DNA from: Treponema sp.
GTDB lineage: Bacteria; Spirochaetota; Spirochaetia; Treponematales; Breznakiellaceae
Direction of reading: 5' to 3'
DNA length: 14,512 bases
NCBI GenBank assembly: GCA_031267115.1
Contig: JAIRZS010000293.1
Span: forward strand, 1 to 14,512
Shown here: positions 1-6,300 of the stretch, piece after piece
How positions within the stretch are numbered: the stretch's first letter is position 1
How the letters are laid out: every line of letters begins with the position of its first letter
The notes under the pieces: model-generated
The model's database searches: none
The model's input: only the letters and a program-made list of their open reading frames with translations
Told to the model about the DNA's origin: nothing
Position numbers and translations under genes: made by a program

Positions 1-197
1 AAAAGAACCGTTGGAGGGAAAGATGCGGAATACACAGGAATTCTGGGATACCATGTACACGAAACAACGACGGATAGCGGAAACGGATGAGCATATAGCT
101 CAGCGAAACTTTTTTCAGAGGAACCGGATGCCTTAATGGGGCACGTCCGGGTCTGTGGGGGTTCCGGGTGGGTGACCGCCCGGTTCTACCCGGCCAC
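1..197 (+). mobile_element. 3' end of a group II intron (domains IV remnant, V, VI), probably class C-like
   Basis: Bases 121-153 fold like group II domain V: the outer strands GAACCGGA and TCCGGGTC pair, the conserved bulge-and-GCACG pattern follows, and the distal loop contains TTAAT as in many bacterial class C introns. Bases 155-190 form domain VI: CCGGGTGG pairs with CCGCCCGG around a GTGA loop, followed by TCTAC, whose A at about 188 is the likely branch point. A 3' splice site at about 197 (ending AC) would lie 8-9 nt beyond it. The position-3 base of the catalytic triad region reads AAC rather than AGC, so activity is doubtful. The intron-encoded protein is reduced to a stub, so this is a degenerate or trans-dependent copy. 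The 5' half lies outside the window. The exact 3' boundary is inferred. Confidence 0.75.
23..136 (+). pseudogene. Truncated group II intron-encoded protein (N-terminal stub of the reverse transcriptase/maturase)
   Basis: An ATG at 23 follows a good ribosome binding site (GGAGGG at 13-18) and opens a 37-codon frame starting MRNTQEFWDTMYTKQRRIAE. The RIAE segment resembles the start of group II maturases just before the reverse transcriptase domain. After about residue 21 the similarity stops, and the frame runs directly into intron domain V, where the TAA at 134-136 ends it. All reverse transcriptase, maturase and endonuclease parts (normally about 400-600 residues) are missing. The simplest reading is a deletion within domain IV removing nearly the whole gene. 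The match to the family is from memory of typical N-termini, so it is less certain than the intron RNA itself. Confidence 0.5.
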
Positions 198-230
198 CAA
201 ATTTCTAGATAAATTTTTATCGAGAAAAAT

Positions 231-249
231 AGTGCCTGGCACTTTTTTT
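231..249 (+). terminator. Terminator-like hairpin with T-run
   Basis: AGTGC-CTG-GCACT is followed by seven T residues and preceded by an A-rich stretch, the shape of a short intrinsic terminator. It sits about 35 bp after the intron end. The stem is only 5 bp. A related string, TGCCTGGCA plus six T, occurs at 9719-9734, so this may instead be part of a dispersed repeat. Confidence 0.4.
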
Positions 250-251
250 AC

Positions 252-465
252 TTCAACTTCTTTTACTTATTTGACTTTTTCGACTTTGCGGTGAAAAATA
301 ACGGGTGTGTTTCGACTTTGCGGTAAAATTATGGGACTCATTGGCGCGCAAGGGATTGGAGGGGCGCGGAGCGTTCTTTGCGCCGCCAGGCGCAAAGAAT
401 GGAGCGAAGCGGAACCCCGTAAAGCCCGGTTTCCGGCGCGAAGCGCCGGAAATGCGCCCGGATTA
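252..465 (+). repeat. GC-rich interspersed repeat, copy A (structured intergenic element)
   Basis: This gene-free stretch shares a colinear series of blocks with the reverse complement of 9440-9660. They are: an ACTTATT-GACT block near 268-276; the box CGACTTTGCGGT followed by AAA (here twice, at 279 and 312); CGCAAGGGATTGGAGGGG at about 343-360; GGAGCGA-AGCGGA-CCCCGT; AAAGCCCGGT; and ATGCGCCC. Between the blocks are hairpins that differ between copies: an 11-bp perfect stem at 374-384/389-399 and a 9-bp perfect stem at 431-439/443-451. Conserved linkers with variable hairpins suggest a transcribed structured element or a non-autonomous mobile repeat. An open frame can be read through it but has no protein features. 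Confidence 0.7.
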
Positions 466-530
466 AGCGCGAATATTAAGAGCTTATGGCCCCCTTGAAT
501 AAACACCCTGCTCTACCGTACAGTTTTATT

Positions 531-971
531 ATGGGTGAATACCGGCTGCTGCGCGGGGGGATTTTTGTCTATGATTTGCTGAGGCTGATCGTGATGCTTG
601 AGGCGGTCGTCCTTTTCGCGCTGCCTGTGGACGGGTCGGAGGGGGCGGTTTTCCCCCTGCTGGCGTATATGGCGCCTAACGCCCTGTTCCCGGTAATGGC
701 GCTTTTTTTATGGTTCAGGCCCGCGGAGTACAGGCCTTATGTTTTTCTTTATATTTCGGGAAAGATCGTGGGGATTATGGCGAACCTGGGGTGGCTGGCG
801 TTTTCTTTTGCAAATACTGCTTTGAATCTGGCGGCTCAGGGGGATTTCCGGTCCCGCCTTTTTCTGGGATCGGCGTTTGTTATGGCTTTGCTGGACGGGT
901 TTTCCGTGCTGGGCGGTTTTCTGCTGAACCGCGGCCGCGCCGGGGCGGTGCGGGCTGAGGGGGGGGTATAA
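531..971 (+). CDS. Small integral membrane protein of unknown function (four predicted transmembrane helices)
   Basis: I do not recognise the family. The product has four hydrophobic segments. Numbered from an upstream in-frame ATG at 486 these are roughly residues 27-48, 53-77, 84-109 and 124-147, joined by short loops, with a basic C-terminal tail (NRGRAGAVRAE). I prefer the ATG at 531 (starting MGEYRLLRGG) because the 45 bases before it abut the repeat and code for a non-membrane, proline-containing leader; the 486 start would give 161 residues. Neither start has a strong ribosome binding site. The stop overlaps the next start by one base (TAATG), so it is probably translationally coupled to the ATPase gene. 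Its membrane location next to a positioning-type ATPase suggests an anchor or partner, but that is inference. Confidence 0.75.
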   Translation: MGEYRLLRGGIFVYDLLRLIVMLEAVVLFALPVDGSEGAVFPLLAYMAPNALFPVMALFLWFRPAEYRPYVFLYISGKIVGIMANLGWLAFSFANTALNLAAQGDFRSRLFLGSAFVMALLDGFSVLGGFLLNRGRAGAVRAEGGV

Positions 972-2116
972 TGCGGATTATACCTGTCGCGAGCGGGAAG
1001 GGGGGCGTGGGAAAATCCCTGGTGGCGGCGAACCTGGGCGTGGCTTTTGCCCAGGCGGGCCGGAAGGTTGTCGTGGCGGACCTGGACCTGGGGGCGTCGA
1101 ACCTGCACCTGGTCCTGGGGCATCAGGCGCCGTCCATGGGTATCGGGACTTTTCTGAACAATACCCGCCTTGATTTTTCCAAAGTTATCGCCGCTACCGA
1201 TGTGCCCAATCTGTGGTTTATCCCCGGGGACGGGGAGATTCCCGGGATGGCTAATCTCAAGACCTTTCAGCGGAACGCGCTGGTGAAGAATCTGCTTTCC
1301 CTTAAAAATATGGCGGACATTCTGATTCTGGATTTGGGGGCCGGGACCCATCAGTCTATTCTGGATTTTTTTCTGCTGTCCACCAAGGGGGTTGTAGTTT
1401 CCGCGCCTACGGTGACGGCTATTTTGAACGCCTATGTGTTTTTAAAAAATTCGGTTTTCCGGCTTATGTACAGCGTGTTTAAAAAGGGGACTGCTGCCAA
1501 CGCCTATATGGAGCAGATGCGGAGAGATGTTTCCGGAAAAAACCGCCAGTATATTCCCCGGCTGCTCCTGGAAATCGAGAAGATCGATCCTGATTCTTAC
1601 GGGCGCTTAAAAACAAACCTAGATCATTTCCACCCCCGGCTCATTATGAACATGCTCGACGATCCGAAAGACGCCGATGTAGCCCTGAAAATACGCCGTT
1701 CCTGCGAGGAATACTTGGGCCTTGGGATCGAGCATCTGGGGGTGATGTACCGGGACGTTATGCAGAATACCGCGCTGGCATCCCGGCTTCCTATTGTCCT
1801 GTATAAGCCGCAGTCCGTGCTGTCACAGGCGATCTACCGGATTGCCGACAAGATACTCCAGTCCGAAGAGGAGGAGTTTGATCTGGCGGAAACGGAAATA
1901 GAGGCGAGTTTCCAGGAAGCGGCTATAGAGGCGGAGCTTGACTTCGGGGCCAAGGGGGATTATGTGGAAGAGCTGCTCCATTCGGGGGCGCTTACCCAGG
2001 GGGATCTTCTGGAAACGGTCAAAACCCAGCAGCTTGAAATCTCCAAACTCAAGAAAGAAAATAATTTTCTAAAAATGAAATTATCCCAGGCTATGGCGCA
2101 GGGATACAAACCGTAG
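971..2116 (+). CDS. FlhG/MinD-like P-loop ATPase (SIMIBI, ParA superfamily)
   Basis: A deviant Walker A motif, SGKGGVGKS, lies at residues 8-16 with both signature lysines (K10, K15). DLD at 37-39 and DLGAG at 121-125 fit the switch regions; DLGAG is close to the FlhG type. The segment from about residue 215 (RLIMNMLDDPKDADVALKIR) through the LGVMYRD and P-I-V-L-Y-K-P stretch resembles the C-terminal part of FlhG/YlxH ATPases. At 381 residues it is longer than MinD (about 270), with an insertion around 160-210 and an acidic then coiled-coil tail ending in KLKKENNFLKMKLSQ. Such proteins dimerise with ATP at the membrane or cell pole and place structures such as flagella. No flagellar gene is visible here and no MinC or MinE, so the target is unknown. 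It overlaps the upstream membrane-protein gene by one base and lies 6 bp before the FapA-like gene. Confidence 0.85.
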   Translation: MRIIPVASGKGGVGKSLVAANLGVAFAQAGRKVVVADLDLGASNLHLVLGHQAPSMGIGTFLNNTRLDFSKVIAATDVPNLWFIPGDGEIPGMANLKTFQRNALVKNLLSLKNMADILILDLGAGTHQSILDFFLLSTKGVVVSAPTVTAILNAYVFLKNSVFRLMYSVFKKGTAANAYMEQMRRDVSGKNRQYIPRLLLEIEKIDPDSYGRLKTNLDHFHPRLIMNMLDDPKDADVALKIRRSCEEYLGLGIEHLGVMYRDVMQNTALASRLPIVLYKPQSVLSQAIYRIADKILQSEEEEFDLAETEIEASFQEAAIEAELDFGAKGDYVEELLHSGALTQGDLLETVKTQQLEISKLKKENNFLKMKLSQAMAQGYKP

Positions 2117-2122
2117 GGATAT

Positions 2123-3298
2123 ATGGCCGCCGTTAGCATTAGAGGCGAGGTTTCAATTACCGTCAGCTCCGACGAAACCGAAGCGAGGCTTATCTTTGTC
2201 CCCGGCCGCGCGGGCTTCCGCGTTTGGGATACTATGTCCATTAACCGGCTGATCGAAGACGCCGGGATTCCGGGCGTGGACCGGGAAAAACTGGAGTCCT
2301 TTTTATTCAAAGCCGCTTATTCCCGCGTACCCGCCGAATTTACCCTTGCCGAGGGTGTAAAGCCCGAAGCCCCGGCGCCCGAACAGGCTGTCTGGGGCCG
2401 CATGGATTTTCCCCCGGACATACGGCCCCTGGTAAAGGAAGCGCTTGCAAAAGCGGCCCCCCCTTTCCTTAGCCGGGTTAAAACTGAACGTTTTAAAACG
2501 GAAAAAATAGTACAGCAGCCGGGCGGGCTGCCCTTCCTGTCCCCGAAGGAGAAAAAAGTTATTAGCTGGGACAAGCGCAGTGTCTCCGAGCCTGTCCAGG
2601 TAGATCCGGCGGTGCTGAAGGTGGGCTTTGTGGAACGGGGGCTGCGGGTGGGTATTTTGAAGCCGTCTACGGCCGGGAGGCCGGGAAAGACGATCTTCGG
2701 CAAGAGGATCATTCCCACCCCGCTTGAGGTGCGGGAATTCCTGCTGGGTTACGGGCTGGCCCGGGGAAATGACGAGATCCACTCCACCGTGTCGGGCATT
2801 CTGAGGATCGGCAGCAACTGGGCCGATGTTGTCCCCCTGGCAAAATCGAACTGGGAAATCGCCATAGGGGAGGACGGCGTGACCCTGTATCTGCGCTTTT
2901 TTCCGGGAAGCGCTGCCTTTCCCCCGCCGCCTGCCCGGGAAATTCTTGCCACCGCGTCTGCCGACGGAAACCCGGATTCGCCGGTTCTGATCGAGATCGG
3001 GAAGCTGGAAGAAGCCATGGGGGAATCGATACGCAGCGGGGAAACCCTGGAAGCCTTCCCGCTGTACAAGACGCTGGACGGGCTTGCCGAAGTGCGGCGG
3101 AACGGGGAGGGGGATTTTCTGTACATGAGGAAAGGGCTTGCCGGGGGCCGGCCCCTGGACAGCGCGGCGGTAAACCTGGCGCTGAGACAGTCCGGCGTCC
3201 AGGGCGTTGATCTGGGGGCGCTGCGGGAAGCGATAGTTGCCTTTATGCGGGACAGCGAAAGCGAGCTGTGGTACCCCCTGTACGCCCCAGGCCCGTGA
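2123..3298 (+). CDS. FapA/DUF342-family protein lacking an obvious beta-helix domain
   Basis: The 391-residue product has the FapA N-terminal signature near residues 175-200: a GLRVGILKPS strand, then GRPGKTIFGKRI, matching the family's P-x-x-G-x-PG-x-x-x-G-x-x pattern. Residues 39-60 (INRLIEDAGIPGVDREKLE) and about 345-365 (VNLALRQSGVQGVDLGALRE) look like two copies of the small module in which a helix, a G[IV].G[IV]D turn and a second helix follow one another. The glycine-rich right-handed beta-helix that normally forms the C-terminal half is not recognisable. FapA proteins are cytoplasmic; in Vibrio one affects polar localisation of a phosphotransfer enzyme, and they often neighbour flagellar or ParA-type genes. 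A ribosome binding site (AGGGAT) sits 4 nt before the ATG. The gene ends 9 bp from the stop of the convergent coiled-coil gene. Confidence 0.75.
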   Translation: MAAVSIRGEVSITVSSDETEARLIFVPGRAGFRVWDTMSINRLIEDAGIPGVDREKLESFLFKAAYSRVPAEFTLAEGVKPEAPAPEQAVWGRMDFPPDIRPLVKEALAKAAPPFLSRVKTERFKTEKIVQQPGGLPFLSPKEKKVISWDKRSVSEPVQVDPAVLKVGFVERGLRVGILKPSTAGRPGKTIFGKRIIPTPLEVREFLLGYGLARGNDEIHSTVSGILRIGSNWADVVPLAKSNWEIAIGEDGVTLYLRFFPGSAAFPPPPAREILATASADGNPDSPVLIEIGKLEEAMGESIRSGETLEAFPLYKTLDGLAEVRRNGEGDFLYMRKGLAGGRPLDSAAVNLALRQSGVQGVDLGALREAIVAFMRDSESELWYPLYAPGP

Positions 3299-3307
3299 AG
3301 AAACTGT

Positions 3308-6300
3308 TCAGCCCTTGGAGCCGGAATTTAGCTCGAGGATTAGTTCTACTTCGCCGCGGGAGAGTTTTACGGCTTTGGCGATTTCGTCCGTTTTCCAGCC
3401 CTGGCGCGCGAGCTTGACTACATTTTCGCGGGCCGAAATGGTAGGCGCTCCCCTGGCCCGGCTGGGGGAGCCGCCTTCCTCTTTAAGGACATTGCCCACC
3501 AGTTTTACCTGATCCTGTATTTCCTTGTTCAGATCCTCCAGCCGGGTTTCCGCGCGGGCGATCCATTCGCGGGCCTTCTGCATGTCCTTGATCCGGCTTT
3601 CTATGCCGGCAAGGTCCTTATCGAGAATGGTAAGCTTGTCCGCGGTTGCCTGGGCCTTTTCGTTGTCCGCGGCCAGTTTTTCGATGGAAAGCCGGAGGGT
3701 TTCCTGTTCGTCATGCCGGGTCTTGAGATCCGCGATAAGCTGCTTGAGTTCCGTTTCGGTCTGTTTGAGGGTGCTGAAGTTGCGGTCCACGCTCTGGTTG
3801 ATGGCTTCCAGGGTCTGGTTCTTTTTCTCGATATGCTGGAATTTCTCTTCGGTCTCGGAAAGGGCATCGTTGAATTTGCGTATCTGTATCTGGATAGCCT
3901 GAAGGGTATCGTCGGAAGCGGTAACCTCGGTAAGTTTGGTTTCCACGGCCTGGGATGTCAGGAGCAGCCGGTTGAAGTCCGCCTCCATTAATTCTATACG
4001 CCGCTGTTCCGAGAGGAAGCGGGTCATCTTGGCGTTGACCTCGTCTTCCAGGCGCTTTATCTTGGCAAACTGCGCCTCCAGTTCCGCAGCCTCGGCCCGG
4101 CGCTGATCCAGGCCGTCGATGTCGCCCTGGAGGTCCTCGATGCGCTGTTCCAGATTCTGCTTGAGGATGTCGGCCTGTTCGAACAGTTTGGTTTGGGCGA
4201 CAAAGTCATGGATGCGCCGGTCCGCGTTGGCAATGGCGGCATCAAGCTGCCTGACGTCGGCGTCCACACGGGAAAGCATCTCCGCCTTGTAAGATTCCGC
4301 CTCGTCACGGACATCCTCGATGGCGGCGCGGACCGCAGCGAGCCGCTCCTCGTTTTCCGCGACAAGCTCCCTGGCGCGGCGGCGCATTTCTTCCATAGCG
4401 CCGTCGGTGTCCTTGATCCGGACAGCCAGTTTTTCCTTCCAATCCTCTATTCCCTTTCGGGAAGCTTCCTGGAGGGCGCTTAGTTCCCCGCCGCGTTCGT
4501 CTACCTGGGCGGCAATCTGTTTGAGGGAGGAGGCCATATCCCGCTGGGCCTGTTTGAGATTTTCGGACAAAGAAAGGGAGAAGCGGCCAAGCTCGGCCTT
4601 GACCTGGATATCCGCCGAGGATCGGGCTTCGGCCAGATCGCCTTCAAGCTGTTCTTTAAAGTCGTCCAGGGTTTCGCCGCTTTGCGTCATTTTGCCCTGT
4701 ATGCTTTCCCCGAACGCGTCGGTTTCGGCCTTGAGGTGTTCTAAATCGGCGGCAAGCCGTTCCCGCTGTTCCTGAAGCTGTTCCCGCAGTTCTTCGGAAA
4801 AATTGAGTTCAAGCTGCTGCCGCTGGGCGCTGAAATCCTCGCTTAAAGACGAGAGATCCGAATCGAGTTTTAGTTTCCACTCCTCAAGCTGCTTTTCGAT
4901 ATGCTCGCCCCGCGCGGCAAGGCCGGCGGTAAAATCGCTTTCGAAAACATCGAGTTGTTTGGACACATTGTCGTAGGATTTGGCCTTGAGGGTTTCCAGC
5001 TCTTTTTCCGCCTGATCGAGTTCGTTCCGCAGTGACTGAACCGCCAGGCCGAAAGTCCCGGCGGCGGCCTCCCTTTCCTTATTCGAGGTCTCCTCGAACA
5101 GGGCAAAGTCCTGCCTTACCCGGTTTTCGGTTTCCCGCATATAGCGCCGGAGTTCCCCGTCGAGCCGGGCGGAATCCTCAGCCAGAGTGTCCAGGAATTC
5201 GTACTGGCGGGTCTGGGCCGCGCGGTATTCCCCAAGCCTGGCGTCGGTTTCTTCCAGCACTTTCCTGCCGGTTTCCGCCGCGGTATTCGCGAGTTTCTTC
5301 TGTAAGGCGGCCACCGTCTCGCCGGCCTCTTTTTCAAAAGCCCCGAGTTTTTCGTCCAGGGCCGCGAGCAGCCCGTCCACCCGATCCTTTTCCTCACCGG
5401 CGGCGGCCCTGGCATCTTCGGCGGCGGTTTTCAGGGTTTGCGTGAAAAGGGCCTCCGCCCTGGCGCCGGTTTCGGTAACAAGCCTGCCGGTTTCCGCGGC
5501 GGCGCTGTTCCACCCGGAAACGAGCTTCCCGGCCTTTTCGTCCATTTCTTCTATTGAAAGGCGCCATTTTTCAAGGTTTTCCCCGGCGGTTTTCCGCCAG
5601 GCATCAAGTTCGCCGGAAGCTGCGGCGCGGGCCTGTTCCTCGGCTTGTTTCAGGGTGTCGGCAAGGAAAGCCTCGATGCGGGACGCGTCGCTTTCGGCCT
5701 GTTCGCAGAGCAGCCGGACCCGTTCCTCCAGCGCGGCGGCATTTGTCTCGATAGCCGTGTCCCGCCGGGCCGCCTCCTCGGTAAGTTCTTTGTCGCGGCG
5801 CCGGAGCTTTTCGGCCAGGGCCGCGTCCCGCGCTTCGGCGTCGGCGATAATTGCCCCGGAGCGGGCGGCTGCCTCCTCGCTGAGGGTTTCGGCGGTCTTG
5901 AGGGCCGTCTCTTTCCAGACGGCGATAAGGGCCTGCGCCTTTTCTCTTTCCGAGGCAATCGTTTCCCGCCATTCGGCCAGGGCTGTTTCGGCGGTATTTT
6001 TCCATTCCGCGGTATTTGATTCGGCGGAACTCTGCCACCGCTCAAGTTCCTCCCCGATCAGCGCCCTGGCCCTGGCTTCAGTCTCTTCCATAGCCATGCC
6101 AAGCTGCCGTTCTATATCCGCGGAAACGGAGGCTGTTTTTTCCTGGATGGATGCCAGCTGGTTTTCCAGCCCGTCCAGACTGAGCCTGAAATTCTCTTCC
6201 TGCCGGGCGAAACGCCCGCTTGCCGTTTTTTCCCATTCGCCGGTTTTATCCGCGATGGCGTCTTCCTGCAGGGCAAGCTGCCGGGAAATGACCTCTTTCC

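Noticed and set aside
307..498. 63-codon frame through the copy A repeat
   Set aside because: The stretch is explained by hairpins and repeat blocks shared with copy B, where the frame is not kept.
267..506. 79-codon frame on the minus strand through copy A
   Set aside because: Same reason: it crosses the repeat and overlaps the membrane-protein start, with no recognisable protein.
971..3298. A MinCDE division-site system
   Set aside because: The ATPase is longer and more FlhG-like than MinD, and no MinC or MinE is visible; the next protein carries a FapA signature instead.
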